From Candidatus Galloscillospira stercoripullorum (GTDB taxonomy: Bacteria; Bacillota; Clostridia; Oscillospirales; Oscillospiraceae), in NCBI GenBank assembly GCA_018715695.1, contig DVLB01000043.1, positions 1 through 38,011 on the forward strand: DNA of 38,011 nucleotides, written 5' to 3'. The first letter of the stretch is position 1; every line of letters begins with the position of its first letter. The notes beneath the pieces were generated by a model. The model did not search any database, had not been told where the DNA came from, and worked only from the letters and a program-made list of their open reading frames with translations. Below are positions 1 through 7,576 of the stretch, one piece after another. Made by a program: the position numbers and the translations under genes.

Positions 1-1
1 G

Positions 2-115
2 CACGCGGTGGACGCGGTGCTCGCCGAGGGCTGGCGCACCGCCGACATCGCCGAACCGGGCGTGGCGCCCATCGGGACAAAGGAGATGGGCCGCCTCATC
101 TGCTCCAAGCTCTGA
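2..115 (+). CDS. leuB: 3-isopropylmalate dehydrogenase, C-terminal end (partial)
   Basis: Only the last 37 codons and the TGA stop lie in the window. The visible peptide ends with the features of a LeuB C-terminus: an AVDAVLAEGWRTADI stretch (family pattern: A..VL..G.RT.DI) followed by GTKEMGRLI (family pattern: GT.EMGD.I). LeuB oxidatively decarboxylates 3-isopropylmalate in leucine synthesis, in the cytoplasm, using NAD. A related isocitrate or tartrate dehydrogenase would share some of these residues, but GTKEMG favours LeuB. A hairpin at 155-180 ends the transcript. Confidence 0.75.
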   Translation, partial: HAVDAVLAEGWRTADIAEPGVAPIGTKEMGRLICSKL

Positions 116-154
116 GCATTTTCCCTCAGCCAAACAGGTTTATGGACAGCCTCG

Positions 155-189
155 GGCCGCCGGAATATTTTCCGGCGGCCTTGCTATTT
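155..189 (+). terminator. Terminator after leuB
   Basis: An 11-bp perfect stem (155-165 with 170-180, arms GGCCGCCGGAA and TTCCGGCGGCC) has a 4-base loop and is followed by the T-rich TTGCTATTT. The tail overlaps the -35 box of the next promoter. Confidence 0.75.
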
Positions 190-209
190 GGCGCCATATC
201 TGGTACAAT
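181..209 (+). promoter_or_regulatory. Sigma-A type promoter for coaX
   Basis: TTGCTA (181-186) and TACAAT (204-209) are separated by 17 bases. The -35 box doubles as the T-tail of the leuB terminator, so termination and re-initiation are packed together. The start codon is 38 bases further on. Confidence 0.65.
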
Positions 210-246
210 AGCCACGCCGTTTGGGCAGGGAAGGGGAGTGGAACGC

Positions 247-1032
247 GTGATTCTAGCTATCGACATTGGAAATTCCAGCACCACCATCGGTCTGTTCGGC
301 GAGCATGGCGGACTGCGTTTCCGCTCTGACCTGACGACCCGGAAGGGAGCCACCCGGGACCAGTGCGCCGTCAACCTGCTGGACGTGTTCCGGCTCTATG
401 GAGCCGATATCGGTGAGGTCACCGGAACCATCATCGCCAGCGTGGTGCCCCCGCTGACCGCCGCTCTGTGCGGCGCGGTGGAGATGCTCACCGGAAGAGC
501 GCCGCTGCTCATGGGCCCCGGCGTCAAGACCGGGCTGAACATCAAGGCCGATATTCACGCTCAGATGGGGGCGGACATCGTGGCCTGCTCCGTGGCGGCC
601 ATCGCCAAATATCCCGGCCCCATCCTCATCGTGGATATGGGCACCGCCACCACCATGTCCCTCATCATGGGCAACACCTATGAGGGGTGCGTGATCCTGC
701 CGGGGGTTCAGCTCTCCCTGGAGGCCCTGTCCGACCGGGCCGCCGAGCTGCCCCACATCTCCATTTCGCCTCCCGCCTCCATCCTGGGACACAACACCGT
801 GGACGCCATGCGCTCCGGTGTGGTCTACGGCAACGCCAGCATGGTGGACGGGATGATCGCTCGCCTGGAGGCGGCCAGCCAGCCGGCAGCCACTGTGGTG
901 GGCACCGGCCAGGCCGCGCCCGACATCCTCAAATATTGCCAGAGAAGCATTGTCTATGACGCCGATCTGCTGCTGTGCGGGCTCTATCTGATCTATCAGA
1001 AGAACACCGAAGGAAAGCAGCGGAAGGCATGA
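247..1032 (+). CDS. coaX: Type III pantothenate kinase
   Basis: CoaX phosphorylates pantothenate, the first step of coenzyme A synthesis. The 261-residue product matches family length. It has the N-terminal phosphate loop DIGNSSTTIG (residues 6-15) and a second acidic loop, VDMGTATT (about 129-136), both typical of the ASKHA fold. The putative catalytic Asp is D110 in GAD; the Arg that usually follows (GADR) is Ile here. The start is the GTG at 247: an AAGGGGAG ribosome site lies at 231-238 and translation then begins directly with VILAIDIGN. An in-frame ATG at 142 lies inside the leuB terminator and is rejected. The neighbouring ECF transporter subunit suggests a vitamin uptake and trapping pair. 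A non-kinase ASKHA paralog is possible but less likely. Confidence 0.87.
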   Translation: MILAIDIGNSSTTIGLFGEHGGLRFRSDLTTRKGATRDQCAVNLLDVFRLYGADIGEVTGTIIASVVPPLTAALCGAVEMLTGRAPLLMGPGVKTGLNIKADIHAQMGADIVACSVAAIAKYPGPILIVDMGTATTMSLIMGNTYEGCVILPGVQLSLEALSDRAAELPHISISPPASILGHNTVDAMRSGVVYGNASMVDGMIARLEAASQPAATVVGTGQAAPDILKYCQRSIVYDADLLLCGLYLIYQKNTEGKQRKA

Positions 1033-1079
1033 CCCATTTTGTGCTCACCGGCCCTGGGGGCCGTGAGTAAATAAATTGC

Positions 1080-1110
1080 GCTGCATCCTCAAGCGTGGAG
1101 GAGCGGCAGC
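1080..1110 (+). promoter_or_regulatory. Two-part hairpin abutting the SD of the ECF gene
   Basis: GCTGC (1080-1084) pairs with GCAGC (1106-1110), and inside it TCCTC (1086-1090) pairs with GAGGA (1098-1102). The hairpin ends one base before the AGGAGG ribosome site at 1111-1116. TCCTC could alternatively pair with that AGGAGG and mask it. A second weaker hairpin lies at about 1043-1066. Function is inferred from position only. Confidence 0.4.
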
Positions 1111-1125
1111 AGGAGGTAATCGTAT

Positions 1126-1743
1126 ATGAATTCCGGCAAAACCCAGCGCCTGACAGGGCTGGCCCTCTTCACGGCCATCATTGTAGTCCTTCAGGTCATC
1201 GCTACCTTTGTCCGCTTCGGTCCCTTCTCCATCACCCTCTCTCTCATCCCCATCGTGGCCGGCGCCGCCATCTACGGTCCCAAGGCCGGCGCCTACCTGG
1301 GCGGTGTGTTTGGTGTGGTGGTGCTGGTGGCCTGCATCCTGGGGTGGGACGCCGGCGGTGCCATTCTCTGGAACGCCAACCCCTTCCTCACCGCGGTGAT
1401 CTGCCTGGCCAAGGGCATTCTGGCCGGGTTTGCCGCCGGCGGGGTGTTCACCCTGATCTCCGGCAAGCAGCTTACGACGGGCAGAAGCCTGGTGGGTACC
1501 GTGTGCGCCGCCGTGGTCAGCCCGGTGGTCAATACCGGCCTCTTCATCCTGGCCCTGTATCTCCTTTTCCCCGACATCCTGGCCGCCTGGGCCAGTGATT
1601 TCGGCGCCGAGGTGACCACTTACATCCTGACCGGCCTGGTGGGCATCAACTTCCTGGTGGAGCTGGCCGTCAACGTGGTCCTCAGCCCCGTGGTGGTCCA
1701 GATCATCCGGGCCCGGGCCACCATGAACCCCCGCCGCGCCTGA
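1126..1743 (+). CDS. ECF transporter substrate-binding (S) component, probably for pantothenate
   Basis: This 205-residue integral membrane protein has about six hydrophobic segments: roughly residues 9-28, 33-50, 55-75, 85-105, 123-148 and 168-193. Its N-terminus has the TGLALFTAIIVVLQ pattern common to ECF S components, where small residues contact the shared EcfT subunit. S components bind a vitamin and depend on an EcfA-EcfA'-EcfT module, which is not in this window. The substrate is inferred from the gene lying 93 bases behind coaX, which makes it PanT-like; the sequence alone does not decide it. An AGGAGG site sits 9 bases before the ATG. A strong terminator follows. Confidence 0.8.
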   Translation: MNSGKTQRLTGLALFTAIIVVLQVIATFVRFGPFSITLSLIPIVAGAAIYGPKAGAYLGGVFGVVVLVACILGWDAGGAILWNANPFLTAVICLAKGILAGFAAGGVFTLISGKQLTTGRSLVGTVCAAVVSPVVNTGLFILALYLLFPDILAAWASDFGAEVTTYILTGLVGINFLVELAVNVVLSPVVVQIIRARATMNPRRA

Positions 1744-1755
1744 TCCTTCTGTTCC

Positions 1756-1793
1756 ATATACCCGCAGCTCGGTGGGCTGCGGGTATATTTTTT
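1756..1793 (+). terminator. Rho-independent terminator after the ECF gene
   Basis: A perfect 13-bp stem (1756-1768 with 1776-1788) has a 7-base loop and runs into TTTTTT ending at 1793. Confidence 0.93.
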
Positions 1794-1853
1794 GCCTATT
1801 TTGCACCATACAAATTTTCACCATTCAAAAAATAAGGATTTTTTCGGATTTGC

Positions 1854-1884
1854 ACTTGCGTTTTTGCAAGTTGTCACATATAAT
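1854..1884 (+). promoter_or_regulatory. Promoter with an overlapping palindromic operator-like site
   Basis: TTGCGT (1856-1861) and the consensus TATAAT (1879-1884) are spaced 17 bases apart. A perfect inverted repeat, ACTTGC (1854-1859) with GCAAGT (1866-1871), covers the -35 box. That position would let a dimeric repressor block RNA polymerase. The repressor is unknown. Confidence 0.75.
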
Positions 1885-1929
1885 ATGTCAAGATGCTCTT
1901 TTTGATTTGCTGATTTGGAGGAGTTCACC

Positions 1930-3120
<1,191 letters not shown>

Positions 3121-3131
3121 CTCAAATTTTT

Positions 3132-3164
3132 ACAGGAGCGGGCCTTGCGCCCGCTCCTGTTTTG
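3132..3164 (+). terminator. Terminator after the aminotransferase
   Basis: A 12-bp perfect stem (3132-3143 with 3149-3160) has loop CTTGC and a short T tail. Confidence 0.85.
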
Positions 3165-3173
3165 TGATATGCT
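3145..3173 (+). promoter_or_regulatory. Probable purB promoter nested in the upstream terminator
   Basis: TTGCGC (3145-3150) lies in the loop and right arm of the terminator hairpin. It is 17 bases from TATGCT (3168-3173), which carries the extended -10 TG at 3165-3166. The start codon is 57 bases downstream. Confidence 0.5.
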
Positions 3174-3230
3174 AATGCTGTCAAAACGTTCAAGTGAAAG
3201 CAAATTGTCTTTCTAACGAAAGGAAATGCT

Positions 3231-4670
3231 ATGACACAAACAGATCGGTATGAAACGCCGCTCTCCTCGCGCTACGCCAGCGACGAGATGCTCCGCCTGT
3301 TTTCTCCCGACAAGAAATTCTCCACCTGGCGGCGGCTCTGGGTCGCTCTGGCCCGGGCGGAGATGGAACTGGGCCTGCCCATTACGGCGGAGCAGGTACA
3401 GGAGATGGAGGCCCACCTGGACGACATCAACTATGACCGGGCCGCCGAGTGGGAGAAGAAGCTGCGGCATGATGTGATGGCCCATATCCACGCATTTGGA
3501 GAACAGTGTCCCAAGGCCATGCCCATTATCCACCTGGGCGCTACCAGCTGCTATGTGGGGGACAATACCGACGTGATCCTGATGCGTGAAGGCCTGGAGC
3601 TGCTGCGAAGCAAGCTGCTTCGGGTCATCAGGCGCCTTTCCGGGTTTGCGCTGCAATATAAGTCTCTGCCCACGCTGGGCTTTACCCACTTTCAGCCCGC
3701 CCAGCTGGTGACGGTGGGGAAGAGGGCCACCCTCTGGATCAACGACTTGCTCCTGGACCTGGAGGAGGTGGAATTTCGCATCTCCCACCTGCGGCTCTTG
3801 GGCTCCAAGGGCACCACGGGCACCCAGGCCAGCTTCCTGGAGCTTTTTGAGGGAGACCACGAGAAAGTCAAGGAGCTGGAGCGGAAGATTGCCCGGGAAA
3901 TGGGCTTTGAAGATACCGTACCCGTCAGCGGCCAGACCTACTCCAGAAAGACCGACGCGGCCATTTTGGCCACCCTCTCCGGCATCGCCCAGAGCGCCGG
4001 GAAATTCGCCACGGACCTGCGGCTACTGTGCCACCTCAAGGAGGTGGAGGAGCCCTTTGAGGCCAGCCAGATCGGCTCTTCCGCCATGCCCTATAAGCGC
4101 AATCCCATGCGCTGTGAGCGGATCTGCGCTCTGGCACGATATGTGATCGCCGACGCCCAGAACCCGGCCCTCACTGCGTACAGCCAGTGGTTTGAGCGCA
4201 CCCTGGACGATTCCGCCAACAAGCGCATCGCCATTCCGGAGGCCTTCCTGGCCGTGGACGCCATTTTGAATATCTACGACAATGTGGCCGGTGGGCTGGT
4301 GGTGCACGAGAAGGTCATCGAGCGCCACGTCCAGGAGGAGCTACCCTTCATGGCCACCGAGAACATTATGATGGACGCGGTCAAGCGGGGAGGGGACCGG
4401 CAGGCCCTCCACGAGCGCATCCGTGTCCACTCCCTGAAGGCCGGACGCAATGTCAAGGACAGGGGAGAGGCCAACAATCTCATCGACCTGATCGCGGCGG
4501 ACCCGCTCTTCGGCATGAGCCGGGAGGAGATCACCGCCCATCTGGAGCCGGCGCGCTATATTGGGCGCTGCAGCGAGCAGGTGGAGGAATTTTTGCGGGA
4601 GTGCGTCCAGCCCAAGCTTCGCGCCTATGGCGCCGACCAGGATGACGCGATCACGCAACTGAAGGTTTAG
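3231..4670 (+). CDS. purB: Adenylosuccinate lyase
   Basis: PurB acts twice in purine synthesis, removing fumarate from SAICAR and from adenylosuccinate. The 479-residue protein belongs to the fumarase/aspartase superfamily. The signature loop SSAMPYKRNPMRCERI, with the catalytic Ser, is present, as are HLGATSCYVGDN near the N-terminus and GFTHFQPAQL with the catalytic His. Length suits the clostridial form, which is longer than the 430-residue Bacillus enzyme. The ATG follows AAAGGAAATGCT. pfkA starts only 16 bases after the stop, so the two are probably cotranscribed. Confidence 0.95.
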   Translation: MTQTDRYETPLSSRYASDEMLRLFSPDKKFSTWRRLWVALARAEMELGLPITAEQVQEMEAHLDDINYDRAAEWEKKLRHDVMAHIHAFGEQCPKAMPIIHLGATSCYVGDNTDVILMREGLELLRSKLLRVIRRLSGFALQYKSLPTLGFTHFQPAQLVTVGKRATLWINDLLLDLEEVEFRISHLRLLGSKGTTGTQASFLELFEGDHEKVKELERKIAREMGFEDTVPVSGQTYSRKTDAAILATLSGIAQSAGKFATDLRLLCHLKEVEEPFEASQIGSSAMPYKRNPMRCERICALARYVIADAQNPALTAYSQWFERTLDDSANKRIAIPEAFLAVDAILNIYDNVAGGLVVHEKVIERHVQEELPFMATENIMMDAVKRGGDRQALHERIRVHSLKAGRNVKDRGEANNLIDLIAADPLFGMSREEITAHLEPARYIGRCSEQVEEFLRECVQPKLRAYGADQDDAITQLKV

Positions 4671-4686
4671 TAGGAGGTTTACTGTT

Positions 4687-5694
4687 ATGGAACAGACTAT
4701 GCGTCGAATCGGAGTTTTGACCAGCGGCGGTGACGCGCCCGGCATGAATGCCGCCATCCGTGCTGTGGTCCGCGCCGCGGTCCACCACGGGGTGGAGTGC
4801 GTTGGAATCCGCCGCGGTTTTACCGGCCTGATCAACAGTGACTTTATCGTGATGGACGCCGCCTCCGTCAGCGGCATTTCCCGCCGGGGCGGCACCATGC
4901 TCTATTCCGCCCGGAGCGATGAGTTCCGCACGGAAGCCGGCCAGGAAAAGGCCGTGGCCACCTGCAAGATGCTGTGCCTGGACGGCATTGTGGGAATTGG
5001 CGGCGACGGCACCTTCCGGGGCCTCCACGATCTGGCCCAGCGGGGGATCGCCGTGGTGGGTATCCCCGGCACCATCGACAACGACATCTCCTGCTCTACC
5101 TATACCATCGGATATGACACCGCCTGCAACACGGCTCTGGATGCCATCGACAAGCTGCGGGACACCATGCAGTCGCACGAGCGCTGCTCTGTGGTGGAGG
5201 TCATGGGCCACAACGCCGGGCACCTGGCGCTGAACGTGGGCATGGGCTGCGGCGCCACCACGGTCCTCATCCCGGAAAAGAAGATCGATCTGGACCGGGA
5301 TGTCATTGAGCCCATCCGGGAAGCCCGGCTGGTGGGGCGGACCCACTTTATGGTTATCGTGGCGGAAGGCGTGGGCGATACCTACGAGATCGCTCAGCGC
5401 ATCAAGGAGACCACCGCTCTGGATGTCCGTGTGACTGTGCTGGGCCATGTCCAGCGGGGCGGCGCGCCCACCTCCAGAGACCGGGTGGCCGCGACCTACA
5501 TGGGCTACAACGCCGTCAGGCTGCTGCTGGAGGGAAAGACCGACCGAGTCGTCTGCGTCCAAAACGACGACTATGTGGACTACGATATCACCGAGGCCCT
5601 GCGTATGAAAAAGGGCATCGACGAGCAGGCATATAAGCTCCTGCGGGAGCTGGCCTCCGTCACCATTATCCCCCGATCCTCTTCTGGTTCATAA
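4687..5694 (+). CDS. pfkA: ATP-dependent 6-phosphofructokinase
   Basis: The enzyme phosphorylates fructose 6-phosphate, the committed step of glycolysis. The 335-residue product shows TSGGDAPGMN, the nucleotide loop GGDGTFRG with Gly after GGD (ATP type; pyrophosphate-dependent enzymes have Asp), PGTIDND with catalytic Asp131 and Asp133, and GHVQRGGAPTSRDR with the 6-phosphate Arg. The family motif MGR, whose Arg reaches substrate in the neighbouring subunit (Arg162 of the Bacillus stearothermophilus enzyme), reads MGH here (His175). An AGGAGG site precedes the ATG. fba follows after 35 bases, so two consecutive glycolytic enzymes lie together. Confidence 0.95.
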   Translation: MEQTMRRIGVLTSGGDAPGMNAAIRAVVRAAVHHGVECVGIRRGFTGLINSDFIVMDAASVSGISRRGGTMLYSARSDEFRTEAGQEKAVATCKMLCLDGIVGIGGDGTFRGLHDLAQRGIAVVGIPGTIDNDISCSTYTIGYDTACNTALDAIDKLRDTMQSHERCSVVEVMGHNAGHLALNVGMGCGATTVLIPEKKIDLDRDVIEPIREARLVGRTHFMVIVAEGVGDTYEIAQRIKETTALDVRVTVLGHVQRGGAPTSRDRVAATYMGYNAVRLLLEGKTDRVVCVQNDDYVDYDITEALRMKKGIDEQAYKLLRELASVTIIPRSSSGS

Positions 5695-5729
5695 AATACG
5701 CCGTACAGGCGAAAAAGGGAGTTGTTTTT

Positions 5730-6695
5730 ATGCCTCTGGTTACCAGCAAGGAAATGTTCGAGAAGGCCTACACCGGCGGGTACGCTATCGGCGCGTTCAA
5801 TGTCAACAATATGGAGATCATCCAGGGCATCACTGAGGCCGCCAAGGAGCTCAATGCCCCCCTGATCCTCCAGGTCTCCAAGGGCGCCCGCGCCTACGCA
5901 AATCACACCTACCTCACCAAGCTGGTGGAGGCGGCGGTGATTGAGACCGGGCTTCCCATCGTGCTCCACCTGGACCACGGCGACAGCTTTGAGACCTGCA
6001 AGAGCTGCATCGACGGCGGCTTCACCTCCGTGATGATCGACGCCAGCAGCAAGCCCTTTGCCGAAAATATTGAGATCACCCGCAAGGTGGTGGAGTACGC
6101 CCACGACCACGGCGTGGTGGTGGAGGCTGAGCTGGGCACCCTGGCCGGCATCGAGGATGAGGTGAAGGTGGCCGCTCACGCCGCCTCCTACACCCGCCCC
6201 GAAGAGGTGGAGGAGTTCGTGTCCAAGACCGGCTGCGACTCCCTGGCCATCGCCATCGGCACCAGCCACGGCGCCTATAAGTTCACCCCCGATCAGTGCA
6301 CCCGCAATGAGAAGGGCGTCCTGGTTCCCCCTCCGCTGCGCTTTGACGTGCTGGAGGAGGTCTCCAAGCGCCTGCCCGGTTTCCCCATCGTCCTCCACGG
6401 CTCCTCCAGCGTGCCCCAGGAGTATGTGAAGATGATCAACGACAACGGCGGCAAGATGCCCGACGCCGTGGGCATCCCCGAGGAGCAGCTGCGTCAGGCT
6501 GCCCGGGGCGCCGTGTGCAAGATCAACATCGACTCCGACCTGCGCCTGGCCATGACCGGCACCATCCGGGAGTTCTTCAATCAGCACCCCGACAAGTTCG
6601 ATCCCCGGGAGTACCTCAAGCCCGCCCGGGAGAACATCAAGAAGCTGGTGGCCCACAAGCTGGTGAACGTGCTGGGCTGCGACGGGAAGGCCTAA
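5730..6695 (+). CDS. fba: Class II fructose-1,6-bisphosphate aldolase
   Basis: This zinc-dependent aldolase interconverts fructose 1,6-bisphosphate with glyceraldehyde 3-phosphate and dihydroxyacetone phosphate. The 321-residue protein has VLHLDHGDS with the catalytic Asp and zinc His, EAELGTLAG, IGTSHGAYKF with a zinc His, LHGSSSVP, and KINIDSDLR. This is the classical class IIA/IIB set. Related tagatose-bisphosphate aldolases share these motifs, but the position directly behind pfkA supports glycolysis. An AAAGGGAG ribosome site precedes the ATG. Downstream is a run of strong hairpins. Confidence 0.95.
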   Translation: MPLVTSKEMFEKAYTGGYAIGAFNVNNMEIIQGITEAAKELNAPLILQVSKGARAYANHTYLTKLVEAAVIETGLPIVLHLDHGDSFETCKSCIDGGFTSVMIDASSKPFAENIEITRKVVEYAHDHGVVVEAELGTLAGIEDEVKVAAHAASYTRPEEVEEFVSKTGCDSLAIAIGTSHGAYKFTPDQCTRNEKGVLVPPPLRFDVLEEVSKRLPGFPIVLHGSSSVPQEYVKMINDNGGKMPDAVGIPEEQLRQAARGAVCKINIDSDLRLAMTGTIREFFNQHPDKFDPREYLKPARENIKKLVAHKLVNVLGCDGKA

Positions 6696-6727
6696 TTGAC
6701 CATCGCATACGATATAAAAACAAAGAG

Positions 6728-6757
6728 GGGAGAGGTCCATTTTATTGGACCTCTCCC
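6728..6757 (+). repeat. First copy of a duplicated terminator-like hairpin
   Basis: GGGAGAGGTCCA (6728-6739) pairs perfectly with TGGACCTCTCCC (6746-6757). It lacks a T-run. An almost identical hairpin with a T-run is at 6921-6952. The gap between genes (6696-7024) contains only hairpins and no credible ORF. Confidence 0.8.
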
Positions 6758-6772
6758 GAGGTTGCCGATAAA

Positions 6773-6837
6773 CCCTTCCAGCCAAAGGCTTCGGAGGGAA
6801 AGATAGTGTGAAAGAAAACCGTCAGGGTTGTCTTTCG
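6773..6837. repeat. Two imperfect hairpins inside the palindrome island
   Basis: Around 6773-6797, CCCTTCC and GGAGGG flank the inner pair AGCC / GGCT. Around 6809-6837, GAAAGAAAACC can pair with GGTTGTCTTTC with small bulges. Both sit between the duplicated terminator hairpins and are less perfect than their neighbours. Confidence 0.4.
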
Positions 6838-6850
6838 CGTCTAGTCAAAC

Positions 6851-6920
6851 CACTTTTTGAAACTTCAAAAAAGTTTCAAAAAGTGCAACAGCCTGTCGAA
6901 AAGACTTTTTCGACAGGCTG
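6851..6920. repeat. Tandem pair of perfect palindromes
   Basis: The first has 15-bp arms (CACTTTTTGAAACTT, 6851-6865, with 6871-6885) and a 5-base loop. The second has 14-bp arms (CAGCCTGTCGAAAA, 6889-6902, with 6907-6920) and a 4-base loop. Only three bases separate them, and the second abuts the terminator at 6921. The arrangement is like intergenic repeat families; the family is not recognised. Confidence 0.85.
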
Positions 6921-6952
6921 GGGAGAGGTCCATTTTGGACCTCTCCCTTTTT
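6921..6952 (+). terminator. Terminator, second copy of the duplicated hairpin
   Basis: GGGAGAGGTCCA (6921-6932) pairs with TGGACCTCTCCC (6936-6947), followed by TTTTT. It probably ends the purB-pfkA-fba transcript. Confidence 0.85.
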
Positions 6953-7024
6953 ACTGTTTTATCGTCACCTGCACGGTGGCCAGCTGCATAGCATGGGGCA
7001 GAAATGAAAGGGGAGGAGCCGCCC

Positions 7025-7576
7025 ATGCCGCTGCCAGTTATCCCATATGACCGAAGGGCCGCCGTGGCGTACGCCCACAAATGGGCGTACAGCCGCAACC
7101 CGGCCTATTATGATTTTGAAGAGCTGGGAGGGGACTGCACCAACTTTGCCTCTCAGTGCCTTTACGCCGGGACCGGTGTGATGAACTTTACGCCCACCTT
7201 TGGCTGGTATTACCGAAGTGGAGGAGATAAAGCGCCGGCCTGGACCGGAGTGCCCTATTTCCGCAATTTCCTGACGCGGGAAGAGACCTCGCAAGGCCCC
7301 TTTGCCGTGGAGGCAGACAGACTTTCCGACCTGGAGCCCGGCGACTTCGTTCAGCTGCGCTTTTACGGCAGGGAGGAGTTTGGCCATACGCCCATCATCG
7401 TTCAGATGGGCAGTCCTGCTACGCTGGATAACACGCTCATCGCAGCCCACACCTATGATGCCGACTACCGCCCTCTGAGTACCTATACCTTTCAGGAGAT
7501 CCGCTTTCTCCATATTTTAGGCGCCTATCCGCCTGCGGAGATGTGGCGGCCTGATCCGGCTCGTCAGCTAATCTGA
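7025..7576 (+). CDS. Amidase_6 domain protein (putative cysteine amidase)
   Basis: The 183-residue product matches the Amidase_6 domain, a papain-like fold found in sporulating Firmicutes. The core GGDCTNFASQCL places the likely catalytic Cys at residue 38. A conserved N-terminal block PYDRRAAVAYAHKWA precedes it, and DLEPGDFVQ plus FGHTPIIV supply the likely catalytic His. No signal peptide or membrane segment is seen, so the protein looks cytoplasmic or mother-cell located; many relatives are secreted. The ATG at 7025 is chosen because AGGGGAGGAG at 7009-7018 is its ribosome site; an in-frame ATG at 7004 lies before it. The substrate is unknown. The 3' end overlaps the convergent recombinase gene by 13 bases. 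Confidence 0.8.
   Translation: MPLPVIPYDRRAAVAYAHKWAYSRNPAYYDFEELGGDCTNFASQCLYAGTGVMNFTPTFGWYYRSGGDKAPAWTGVPYFRNFLTREETSQGPFAVEADRLSDLEPGDFVQLRFYGREEFGHTPIIVQMGSPATLDNTLIAAHTYDADYRPLSTYTFQEIRFLHILGAYPPAEMWRPDPARQLI

Noticed and set aside
142-246. Longer coaX starting at ATG 142
   Set aside because: The extension runs through the leuB terminator hairpin and the coaX promoter, and has no ribosome site; GTG 247 has one and begins with the conserved DIGN loop.
1794-1929. Riboswitch or T-box upstream of the aminotransferase
   Set aside because: The leader after the promoter is under 50 bases and lacks T-box or known riboswitch core sequences.
6696-7003. Small ORFs in the gap after fba
   Set aside because: They are composed of the hairpin arms and lack ribosome sites.
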